The position numbers and the translations under genes are program-made. Under the pieces are notes generated by a model, which was given only the letters and a program-made list of their open reading frames with translations, was not told the DNA's origin and searched no databases. From the NCBI GenBank assembly GCA_964445375.1, contig CAYUKO010000094.1, positions 1 to 15,248 of the forward strand: 15,248 bases of DNA, read 5' to 3'. The first letter of the stretch is position 1. Each line of letters begins with the position of its first letter. This DNA is from COE1 sp964445375. Its GTDB lineage: Bacteria > Bacillota > Clostridia > Lachnospirales > Lachnospiraceae. Below, in pieces: positions 6,877 to 13,295 of this stretch.

Positions 6877-7962
6877 ATGAAGAAGAGAGAAGTAAGAGGA
6901 ATTGGTAAGAGACTGGCAGCGGTAGGAATGACACTTGCCATGACAATGGCGATGATAGGAGGAAGTCTGGTTTCTTCTATGGAGGTTCAGGCAGAGGAAT
7001 TACCAGGATATGTAAGAAGTGTCTATACAAACGAATGGATACCTGCAGAGCAGGCAACACTTCGTCCAATTGCAGTTATGATGCCAACCGATAAAAAGGC
7101 ACAGCCTTCTTATGGAATTGGAAATGCTAAGATTTTATATGAAATCATGGAAGAGGGTGAAATCTCCAGACAGCTTGCGATTATTGATAACTGGCAGGGA
7201 TTATCACAGATTGGAAATATCAGAAGCTGTAGAGCTTATTATATTCCGGAAGCAACAGAATGGGATCCGATTCTGATTCATTTTGGTGGTGTATGTTATA
7301 TGAAGGATAGAATCACTTCACCGGATATTAATAACTTGTCAGGAACATCCCAGTATGGTGTTGGTGGAGGCGCACCAGGTTCCAGCGCGTTTTTTAGAAC
7401 CACAGATAAGAAAGCACCACACAATGCGTATACATGCGCACAGGGAATTATCAATGCATGTAATCAACTTGGATATTCTTTGAATATAAGAGAAGGTTTT
7501 TATAATGCAAAGCATTTTACCTTTGCTGAGGGTGTAAATACATTAGAGCAGTATGGTGCAGCAGCACAGACTGCAAATGTGATTGACCTTTCTCAGATTT
7601 TTACTTATACCAAGAGTGCATTTACTTATAATCCGGAAGATGGTTTATACTATAAGACACTTCACGGGGTACCACAGGTAGATGCGTTGACCGGACAGCA
7701 GCTTAGCTTTGCTAATGTAATTGTACAGAATACCAAGTGGTGTAAACTGGATGACAAGGGTTATCTTTATTTCCAGAATTATGATACGACAGAGGATGGC
7801 TATTACTTTACAAAGGGTAAGTGTATCCATGTAACATGGCAGAAGACAGGCGATTATACACCAACGGTTTATTATGATGATTTTGGCAATGAGATTCAGT
7901 TAAACGAAGGAAAGACTTATATTGCAATTGCGCAAAAGGAAAGACCGGTGCTTTATAACTAA
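6877..7962 (+). CDS. Secreted DUF3048 (YerB-family) protein
   Basis: Exported protein of 361 residues in the DUF3048 family, whose Bacillus member YerB is a lipoprotein of unknown function. Family features are LRPIAVMMPTDKKAQPSYG, the ISRQLAIIDNW and IGNIRSCRAYYIPEA blocks, and ILIHFGGV. The C-terminal domain (from about residue 240) has FANVIVQNTKWCKLDDKG and GKCIHVTWQK. I place the start at ATG 6877, because GGAGG at 6866-6870 is 6 bases upstream. A TTG at 6838 would add 13 residues before the signal peptide and has no such site. The signal peptide runs over residues 1-39, with cleavage after VQA. There is no lipobox Cys, so the protein should be released or wall-associated, unlike YerB. 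Exact role unknown. Confidence 0.88.
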   Translation: MKKREVRGIGKRLAAVGMTLAMTMAMIGGSLVSSMEVQAEELPGYVRSVYTNEWIPAEQATLRPIAVMMPTDKKAQPSYGIGNAKILYEIMEEGEISRQLAIIDNWQGLSQIGNIRSCRAYYIPEATEWDPILIHFGGVCYMKDRITSPDINNLSGTSQYGVGGGAPGSSAFFRTTDKKAPHNAYTCAQGIINACNQLGYSLNIREGFYNAKHFTFAEGVNTLEQYGAAAQTANVIDLSQIFTYTKSAFTYNPEDGLYYKTLHGVPQVDALTGQQLSFANVIVQNTKWCKLDDKGYLYFQNYDTTEDGYYFTKGKCIHVTWQKTGDYTPTVYYDDFGNEIQLNEGKTYIAIAQKERPVLYN

Positions 7963-8004
7963 GGACATTTTAACTCAGAAGTAATAGAAGGGAATCGGGT
8001 TATT

Positions 8005-8880
8005 ATGAGATACGAAGTAATTGATATAAAGATTGCCAATTCGGTACAGGCAAATCTGACTTTATATGTGCAGGAACAATATCCGGAAGTATATGGTGAC
8101 AGAAAACGTCCGATGGTTATCATCTGTCCGGGTGGAGGCTATGAACATGTATCTGTCAGAGAAGGAGAAGCGATTGCCATGCAATTGCTTGCGGCAGGAT
8201 GTCATGCAGCAGTATTACGTTATGATGTTGCAGGGCATGGTGCCCAGTTCCCACAACATTTATTAGAGCTTGCGGCTTGTGTTTCTTATGTCAGGGAACA
8301 TGCAGAAGAACTTACGGTTGAGCCGGAGAAGATTCTGGTTGCAGGATTCTCAGCAGGTGGCCATCTGGCAGCAAGCCTTGGCTGCTTCTGGCATGAAGAA
8401 TGGCTGGAAGTGTTGATGAAGAAAGAATTAGGAGTTGCAAAGGAAAGTTATCAGCCAAATGGTTTGATTCTTGCATATCCGGTTATCACAGCAGGTGAAT
8501 TTGCACACAGAGGCTCTTTTGAGAACCTTATGGGCAGTAAGGCACTGACAGGTTGTGAATGTACAGGACTTAGTGGAAAAGAACTGAAAGAAAAGTTAAG
8601 TCTTGAGAAGCAGGTGACGAAGCAGGTTCCACCGGTATTCATGTGGCATACCTTTGAGGATGGTACGGTACCACTGGAAAATTCCCTTCTTTTTGCAGAG
8701 GCACTACGCAAAGCTGGTGTAAAGTTTGAATATCATGTATTTCCAAATGGAGGACACGGTTATTCCCTTGGAACGAAGGAAACAGCGATGCCACCGGCTA
8801 TGAAGGAAATAGATCCACAGATACCGCAGTGGATAGAATTGTGTAAGAATTGGATTGTGTATAATATCGGGACGATTTAA
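8005..8880 (+). CDS. Alpha/beta-hydrolase esterase (acetylesterase, Aes/BD-FAE-like)
   Basis: Cytoplasmic esterase of 291 residues with no signal peptide. Visible elements are the oxyanion-hole segment CPGGGYEHVS (41-50, with PGGGY in place of the classical HGGG), the nucleophile elbow GFSAGGH with Ser116, Asp219 in FEDGTVP and His251 in NGGHGYS. These form a complete catalytic triad. Relatives remove acetyl or other acyl groups from sugars or xylo-oligosaccharides after uptake, but the substrate here cannot be told. It starts 42 bases after the DUF3048 gene with no terminator between them, so they are probably co-transcribed. The ribosome binding site (AGAAGGGA, 7987-7994) is 10 bases from the ATG, which is slightly long. 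Family assignment is confident, substrate is not. Confidence 0.88.
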   Translation: MRYEVIDIKIANSVQANLTLYVQEQYPEVYGDRKRPMVIICPGGGYEHVSVREGEAIAMQLLAAGCHAAVLRYDVAGHGAQFPQHLLELAACVSYVREHAEELTVEPEKILVAGFSAGGHLAASLGCFWHEEWLEVLMKKELGVAKESYQPNGLILAYPVITAGEFAHRGSFENLMGSKALTGCECTGLSGKELKEKLSLEKQVTKQVPPVFMWHTFEDGTVPLENSLLFAEALRKAGVKFEYHVFPNGGHGYSLGTKETAMPPAMKEIDPQIPQWIELCKNWIVYNIGTI

Positions 8881-8969
8881 AAATTATGCTTTCATTTTTC
8901 AAGATTTATGGTATCATTGACGAGTATTGTATCTTCAGTAGGAAGAATGATAACATGGAGGAATGAAAA

Positions 8970-9614
8970 ATGAAACAAAGAAAAATGGACACAGGCTGGT
9001 GTATGCGTGTTGCACTTATGATGGCTGTTGTTATCCTGTTGGCAAATACGCCTCTTGGAATGATACAGCTGCCGATTATTAAGGCGACAACGGTACATAT
9101 TCCAGTCATTATTGGAGCAATTGTACTTGGGCCTAAGGCAGGTGCTATTTTAGGAGCTACCTTTGGGGTATGTTCTTTAATTAGCAATACTTATGCGCCG
9201 ACACTTTTGTCATTTGCTTTCTCACCGTTTATGAGTACGACAGGACTGGTTGGTGCAGCAAAAGCTGTATGGATTTCAGTTGGCTGTCGTATTTTTATTG
9301 GGGTGGTAGCAGGCTGGCTTTGGATAGGGCTTAAGAAACTGAAATGCCCAAGTCTTTTAGGATATGCAATATGTGGTTTTGCAGGTTCTATGACCAATAC
9401 GATTATGGTAATGGGAAGTATCTATCTTCTATTTGCTCAGCAGTATGCCGAGGCAAAGCAGGTAGCTGTCTCAGCCGTTTATGGTCTGGTTATGGGAACG
9501 GTAACGGCATCTGGAATTCCGGAAGCCATTTGCGCAACCATTCTTGTAACGATGATTACGAAAGCATTGGTATCGGCAAGGATTTTTGTTCCGACAGCAA
9601 AGCTTGCAAAATAA
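8970..9614 (+). CDS. panT: ECF transporter S component, probably for pantothenate
   Basis: Integral membrane protein of 214 residues with about five or six hydrophobic helices and Gly/Ala-rich segments typical of energy-coupling-factor S components (ECF_trnsprt family). Examples are TVHIPVIIGAIVLGPKAGAILGA (41-63, partly a substrate loop) and YGLVMGTVTASGIPEAICATI (171-191). The S subunit binds a vitamin and works with the shared EcfA-EcfA'-EcfT module, which is not in this window. The start is set by GGAGG (8957-8961) with 8-base spacing. The gene ends 22 bases before coaBC. In streptococci the pantothenate transporter PanT sits next to coaB/coaC, so pantothenate is the likely substrate. That assignment is inference from context. 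I see no riboswitch in the 89-base upstream gap. Confidence 0.8.
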   Translation: MKQRKMDTGWCMRVALMMAVVILLANTPLGMIQLPIIKATTVHIPVIIGAIVLGPKAGAILGATFGVCSLISNTYAPTLLSFAFSPFMSTTGLVGAAKAVWISVGCRIFIGVVAGWLWIGLKKLKCPSLLGYAICGFAGSMTNTIMVMGSIYLLFAQQYAEAKQVAVSAVYGLVMGTVTASGIPEAICATILVTMITKALVSARIFVPTAKLAK

Positions 9615-9636
9615 GAAGCAGGAGTAAGAATAAATT

Positions 9637-10830
9637 ATGTTACAAAATAAACATATTGTGCTTGCTATAACCGGCAGTATTGCAGCGTATAAGATTGCCT
9701 CACTGGCAAGCATGTTAAAAAAGCTTCATGCAGAGATTACTGTGTTAATGACGCAGAATGCAACGAATTTTATTAATCCGATTACATTTGAAACACTGAC
9801 CGGAAGCAAGTGTCTGGTAGACACCTTTGATAGAAATTTTCAGTATAGTGTGGAGCATGTGGCAATCGCAAAGAGTGCAGATGTCGTATTAGTGGCACCG
9901 GCAACTGCCAATGTGATCGGAAAGCTGGCTAATGGCCTTGCAGATGATATGTTGACAACGACGGTCATGGCGTGTAAGTGTAAAAAACTCATATCACCGG
10001 CAATGAATACAAATATGTTCGAGAACCCGATTGTGCAGGATAACATTGCAAAATGTAAGCGGTTTGGGATGGAAATCATTGATCCGGCAGTAGGGTATCT
10101 TGCATGTGGTGATACGGGCGCTGGAAAAATGCCGGAACCGGAAATTTTATTAGAATATATCTTAAAAGAAGTTTTATATGAGAAGGATATGACAGGACAG
10201 AAGGTTCTTGTCACCGCAGGACCTACAAGGGAACCAATTGACCCTGTGCGCTATATTACGAATCATTCAACCGGTAAAATGGGATACGCGATTGCAAAAC
10301 ATTGTATGCAAAGAGGAGCCGAGGTTACTCTCGTAACGGGAAAGACAGAGCTTGCAAAGCCAATGTTTATGAACGTCATTGAGATTGAAACAGCGCTGGA
10401 GATGTTCGAGGCAATGAAAAGTTGCTATGAGGAGCAGGATATTATTATTAAATCGGCAGCAGTAGCCGATTATAGACCTGCTGATGTAGCTGTGGAAAAG
10501 ATTAAGAAAAAAGACGGAGATATGTGTATCCCGCTTGAAAGAACAACAGATATTCTTGGTTTCTTAGGTCAGAATAAGAAACCAGATCAGTTTTTATGTG
10601 GATTTTCGATGGAAACAGAGAATATGCTGGAGAATTCCAAGGAAAAGCTGATTCGAAAAAATCTGGATATGATTGTTGCCAATAACTTAAAGCAGCAAGG
10701 TGCCGGATTTGGAACGGATACCAATATTGTGACTTTGATTACGAAGGAAGGATATCAAGAACTTCCGATTATGAGTAAGGATGAAGTTGCAAAAGAATTA
10801 ATAGATACAATACAGAAAAACAGAATATAG
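9637..10830 (+). CDS. coaBC: Bifunctional phosphopantothenoylcysteine decarboxylase / phosphopantothenate-cysteine ligase
   Basis: Two-domain enzyme of 397 residues catalysing steps two and three of coenzyme A synthesis: ligation of cysteine to 4'-phosphopantothenate, then FMN-dependent decarboxylation to 4'-phosphopantetheine. The CoaC domain (1-180) shows ITGSIAAYK (11-19), catalytic His74 in VEHVAIAKSAD, PAMNTNMFENP (121-131) and the flap ACGDTGAGKMPEP with Cys157. The CoaB domain (188-397) shows VTAGPTREPIDPVRYITNHSTG with Asn209, the AAVADYRP block (274-281), a Lys in VEKIKKK that should activate the intermediate, and ANNLKQQGAGFGTDTN. The length matches the family. The ribosome binding site AGGAG (9620-9624) is 12 bases upstream. 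It is probably translated from the same message as the preceding transporter gene. A large inverted repeat begins directly after its stop. Confidence 0.96.
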   Translation: MLQNKHIVLAITGSIAAYKIASLASMLKKLHAEITVLMTQNATNFINPITFETLTGSKCLVDTFDRNFQYSVEHVAIAKSADVVLVAPATANVIGKLANGLADDMLTTTVMACKCKKLISPAMNTNMFENPIVQDNIAKCKRFGMEIIDPAVGYLACGDTGAGKMPEPEILLEYILKEVLYEKDMTGQKVLVTAGPTREPIDPVRYITNHSTGKMGYAIAKHCMQRGAEVTLVTGKTELAKPMFMNVIEIETALEMFEAMKSCYEEQDIIIKSAAVADYRPADVAVEKIKKKDGDMCIPLERTTDILGFLGQNKKPDQFLCGFSMETENMLENSKEKLIRKNLDMIVANNLKQQGAGFGTDTNIVTLITKEGYQELPIMSKDEVAKELIDTIQKNRI

Positions 10831-10831
10831 G

Positions 10832-11263
10832 AGAAGGGGCTGTGAAAAAGCACTCTGCGCGAAAGCAGTCCCTAGCTAATAATCGAGATAGATATTTTGG
10901 ATTTTGTTCAAGATACCTATCTCATTTTTGGTGAAAAGGTGCCTTTTTACTTTTGATATAAGATACTGAAACAATGCCTCGCAAACTTTTGCAACGCTCT
11001 TCGTGAACTAACTGATAACTGCGACTAAAGCCACTCAGCAAAGGCTTCGTGCCTAGTCTTCGTAATCAGTGGATTTCACTTGAAGCTAAAGGCGCAAAAC
11101 AGTGTTTGCGAAACATTGTTTCAGTATCTTTTTTTCATTTATCGAGGCACCTTTTTATAAACTTATAGGACAGGTATCTTGAACAGATTAAGGTATCGTT
11201 CGATTATTAGCACGCCACGCCCGAAGCCACTGCTTTCGCGCAGAGTGCTTTTATTCCACTTCT
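10832..11263. repeat. Very large near-palindromic element (long hairpin; MITE-like or structured RNA)
   Basis: The stretch has no credible ORF but folds back on itself over about 400 bases. Perfect complementary blocks, outside to inside: 10846-10869 with 11229-11252 (24 bp, the terminal repeat); 10875-10886 with 11200-11211 (12); 10905-10918 with 11172-11185 (14); 10934-10944 with 11145-11155 (11); 10960-10976 with 11114-11130 (17); 10980-10986 with 11104-11110 (7); 10987-10992 with 11094-11099 (6); 10999-11002 with 11082-11085 (4); 11003-11007 with 11075-11079 (5); 11011-11016 with 11065-11070 (6); 11023-11027 with 11054-11058 (5). A tip hairpin AAGCC/GGCTT lies at 11028-11047. AGAAG/CTTCT at 10832-10836 and 11259-11263 may extend the ends. 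This gives over 110 base pairs. It begins right after coaBC and should also terminate its transcription. I recognise no named family and no clear target duplication. Confidence 0.85.
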
Positions 11264-11297
11264 TGAAATAATAAAAAATAGTTTTGGACAAAACAAA

Positions 11298-11320
11298 GAA
11301 GCCTGATGTTATCAGGCTTC
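11298..11320 (-). terminator. Perfect 10-bp hairpin, terminator for the VanZ-like gene
   Basis: GAAGCCTGAT (11298-11307) and ATCAGGCTTC (11311-11320) enclose a 3-base loop. Read on the - strand, the hairpin is followed by a T-rich run (TTTGTTTTG). On the + strand the following run is weaker (CTGTTTGTG). It lies about 135 bases beyond the VanZ-like stop and can serve both that gene and, weakly, transcripts coming from the left. Confidence 0.7.
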
Positions 11321-11455
11321 CTGTTTGTGTAAAAGGGGAATTCTTCCGGAATTGCTAATTAGCAAGTCTAGCATCTCTGCTAAACATGTATTTATCATAC
11401 ACTGTGTTGATTAATTTGTATATAATTATATTGCACCAAAATAAAACTATTTTGA
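11321..11455. other. Gene-free spacer with small inverted repeats
   Basis: This AT-rich stretch lies between the terminator and the end of the VanZ-like gene. It contains a perfect 14-bp palindrome TTGCTAATTAGCAA (11352-11365) and a short stem AATTC/GAATT (11339-11343 with 11349-11353). I see no gene or promoter in it. Confidence 0.5.
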
Positions 11456-11989
11456 TTAAAAAGAGTTTTTGTGGAATAATGGTTCAAAAATGCATTTTCG
11501 AAAAATATATCCAACAAAGCGTGTACCGATAATTCCGGTCAAAGCACCAGAACTGTCAATGATGACATCCCGATAAGAACCAACACGTCCGGAAACGAAC
11601 AACTGATGGTATTCATCCAGACAGGCAAAGCCGGTACATAATATCAGGGCAGTAAGAACAAGCCAGATACCGCGGATTCCATACACATAAAGGGGAAGGG
11701 AAACGCAAACCGCAAGAATAAAGTATTCCATAAAGTGAGCTGTTTTGCGGATATAATAATGTATTTTGTCAATACTGTGCTCCATCTGTTTTTCGGTAAG
11801 GTTGAAATCAAATACATGGTCAACGACAGTGACTACTTTGTGAGAGACTCGATAGCTAAGCTGGGAGCTTTGCGTTCCTTCCTGAGCAGAAAAGGAAAAA
11901 ATGAAATACAGCATAAGCAATGCCGGAACAAAGGAAAAGAGTTTTAAGATAAAAAGGGTTAGTTTTTTCATAAAAGACTGAAATGTCAT
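11456..11989 (-). CDS. VanZ-like membrane protein
   Basis: Small integral membrane protein of the VanZ family (177 residues with the start used here). VanZ itself gives low-level teicoplanin resistance, while most chromosomal relatives have no established role. Family signatures are KTAHFMEYFILA (82-93), with the conserved His and Glu at the start of a helix, and DEYHQLFVSGRVGSYRDVIIDSSG split over the next loop and helix (125-148). Hydrophobic segments lie at about 12-32, 87-103, 108-123 and 145-163. I place the start at 11989 (MTFQSF), because a GGAG on the - strand lies 6 bases upstream. The ATG at 12001 would add four residues and has only a weak site. Its neighbours do not explain its role. 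Confidence 0.85.
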   Translation of the reverse strand: MTFQSFMKKLTLFILKLFSFVPALLMLYFIFSFSAQEGTQSSQLSYRVSHKVVTVVDHVFDFNLTEKQMEHSIDKIHYYIRKTAHFMEYFILAVCVSLPLYVYGIRGIWLVLTALILCTGFACLDEYHQLFVSGRVGSYRDVIIDSSGALTGIIGTRFVGYIFRKCIFEPLFHKNSF

Positions 11990-12046
11990 AATGTTCTCCA
12001 TTCTAAAAATATTAGTAATTCTGTATAAATAAAAAAGCTGTTCTTA

Positions 12047-12075
12047 ATTATAATATCCGAAAAACAATATCTCAA
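12047..12075 (-). promoter_or_regulatory. Sigma-A promoter for the VanZ-like gene
   Basis: On the - strand, TTGAGA (complement of 12070-12075) and TATAAT (complement of 12047-12052) are 17 bases apart. The -10 is a perfect consensus. Transcription would begin near 12040, leaving a leader of about 50 bases. Confidence 0.75.
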
Positions 12076-12106
12076 GCAAAAAATGTGTGTACTTTTCTGA
12101 CAGACA

Positions 12107-12115
12107 TGTTACAAT
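12107..12115 (+). promoter_or_regulatory. Extended -10 promoter for the small protein-TetR pair
   Basis: TGTTACAAT matches an extended -10 (TG at 12107-12108, hexamer TACAAT at 12110-12115), with no good -35 at 17 bases. The expected start near 12122 lies 30 bases before the ATG at 12152. The two divergent -10 elements are about 60 bases apart, so one bound regulator could affect both. Confidence 0.45.
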
Positions 12116-12151
12116 ATAAACAAGAATGTCGTGTAGAGAGGGTGTGATTGT

Positions 12152-12622
12152 ATGCTAAAAAATGAGAAGTTATCAAACGAGGAAGTTGTAATTGTATATA
12201 AGGATGATGTGATAAAGCTGTTAAAATATGTGAGCTGGCTGGAAAAAATGAATGGTCAGAATACATCAAATATTTATGCAGGGGAAGGAATTGAAGAGAC
12301 TTCTATGCCTGTTCCGGTTTATGATTCCACATTATTAAGCTTTGTGCGTGAAGCGAAAACAACAGTATTTATGAATCGAAATTATGTATATACTTTTTCA
12401 CAGTATCGTTTGAAGACTGCAAAGGACGAGCATGAGTTCATTGAGAACAGTACGTTGCAGGATATGAAAGCGCTTGGCGATATTTTATCAAAATATGTAT
12501 TAAAGGGAGAAGTAAAGGGCGCTTATTGGTCTGAAGGTGTGAAAACAGGAGTGTTTTTAGCGTTAATCCTGAAGATGCAGGAGTTGATAGAGCAGTTCCA
12601 GGGTGAGAAGTGCACAGTATAG
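12152..12622 (+). CDS. Small uncharacterised protein, DUF6508-like
   Basis: Soluble protein of 156 residues without signal peptide or membrane helix. The C-terminal part has a pattern I associate with the DUF6508 family: NYVYTFSQYRL (124-row region near residue 78), HEFIENSTLQDMKALGDILSKYV, then GEVKGAYWSEGVKTGVFLALILKMQEL. That assignment comes from memory of the pattern and is tentative, and no function is known to me. Around residue 42 it carries IYAGEGIEETSMPVPVYDSTLLSFV, which looks like a conserved core. The ATG at 12152 has GAGAGGG (12136-12142) at 9-base spacing. The gene is followed after 35 bases by tetR in the same direction, so the two are probably co-transcribed. Confidence 0.7.
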   Translation: MLKNEKLSNEEVVIVYKDDVIKLLKYVSWLEKMNGQNTSNIYAGEGIEETSMPVPVYDSTLLSFVREAKTTVFMNRNYVYTFSQYRLKTAKDEHEFIENSTLQDMKALGDILSKYVLKGEVKGAYWSEGVKTGVFLALILKMQELIEQFQGEKCTV

Positions 12623-12657
12623 ATAGACTTGAAGATGGAAGGGCATGGTAACGAAGA

Positions 12658-13239
12658 ATGGGAAACAAGTCAGAACAGAAGAAAAAATATATTGTCGAAA
12701 AGGCAAGAGAGGTATTTAGTAAGAATGGTTACAGAAAAGTAACGATGAAGGATATTGTAGAAGCTTGTGAAATCAGTCGTGGTGGATTATATCTCTATTT
12801 TGCAGATACCAGATCACTGTTTGAAGCAGTATTGGAAGAGGACGGAAAGGACAAGGATATCTTCGAAACAATACAAAAAGGCGAGTTGACACCAGGAGAA
12901 GCACTTCTTGTTTATCTGGATGCGCAGAAGCAGGCAATCATGAAGAAAGATAGTCTGGCAGCCGCAGCTTTTGAATATTTGTTTGAGCAAAAGGCAACTG
13001 GAAATGTAGCAGATGTAAAAGCAGCGCAGGAAGAGTCCGTAAATGGTGTTGAGAAGCTGATTGCAAATGGTGTGGCGCAAGAGTGGATGGTATGCGACAA
13101 TCCAAAGCTTGCGGCAAGAAATATTGTCTATGTTCTGGAAGGGCTGCGTGCAACCTCTCAGACGGTAGGAATTACCGAAGCAGAGCTGGATGAAGAAATT
13201 GAATATATTCTTGGAACACTTGGCCTTGTTGTGGAATAA
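12658..13239 (+). CDS. TetR/AcrR-family transcriptional regulator
   Basis: DNA-binding repressor type of 193 residues. The N-terminal helix-turn-helix domain covers about 8-55: IVEKAREVFSKNGYRKVTMKDIV, then the recognition helix region CEISRGGLYLYFADTRSLFEAVL. The rest (about 60-193) is an all-helical ligand-binding and dimerisation domain without close similarity that I recognise. Such proteins normally bind small hydrophobic molecules and control a neighbouring gene. Here the nearest candidates are its own operon and the divergent VanZ-like gene. ATG 12658 is preceded by an in-frame TAA (12649-12651), and the only purine-rich site (GGAAGGG, 12637-12643) is 14 bases away, so translation may depend on the upstream gene. 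A bidirectional terminator follows. Confidence 0.9.
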   Translation: MGNKSEQKKKYIVEKAREVFSKNGYRKVTMKDIVEACEISRGGLYLYFADTRSLFEAVLEEDGKDKDIFETIQKGELTPGEALLVYLDAQKQAIMKKDSLAAAAFEYLFEQKATGNVADVKAAQEESVNGVEKLIANGVAQEWMVCDNPKLAARNIVYVLEGLRATSQTVGITEAELDEEIEYILGTLGLVVE

Positions 13240-13252
13240 GAGCGGATATAAT

Positions 13253-13287
13253 AAAAGGGATGTGCTTTGAAAGTACATCCCTTTTTT
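13253..13287. terminator. Bidirectional intrinsic terminator between tetR and the NYN gene
   Basis: A 15-bp stem (13253-13267 with 13271-13285, one G-U pair) closes a TGA loop. On the + strand it ends in six T residues (13282-13287). On the - strand the run is TTTTATTAT. It ends both convergent genes: tetR stops at 13239 and the - strand gene at 13296. Confidence 0.9.
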
Positions 13288-13295
13288 GAACCTGT

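Noticed and set aside
8881..8969. Riboswitch ahead of the ECF transporter gene.
   Set aside because: The gap is only 89 bases and shows none of the conserved cores of the TPP, FMN, cobalamin or THF classes.
10832..11263. Assignment of the palindrome to a known large bacterial RNA such as ROOL, GOLLD or HEARO.
   Set aside because: Its single-axis hairpin plan does not match the multi-branch layouts I know for these classes, and I cannot run a covariance search.
10800..11285. Target-site duplication flanking the large palindrome.
   Set aside because: The flanks share only loose A-rich similarity. No clean direct repeat borders either the 10846-11252 core or the 10832-11263 extension.
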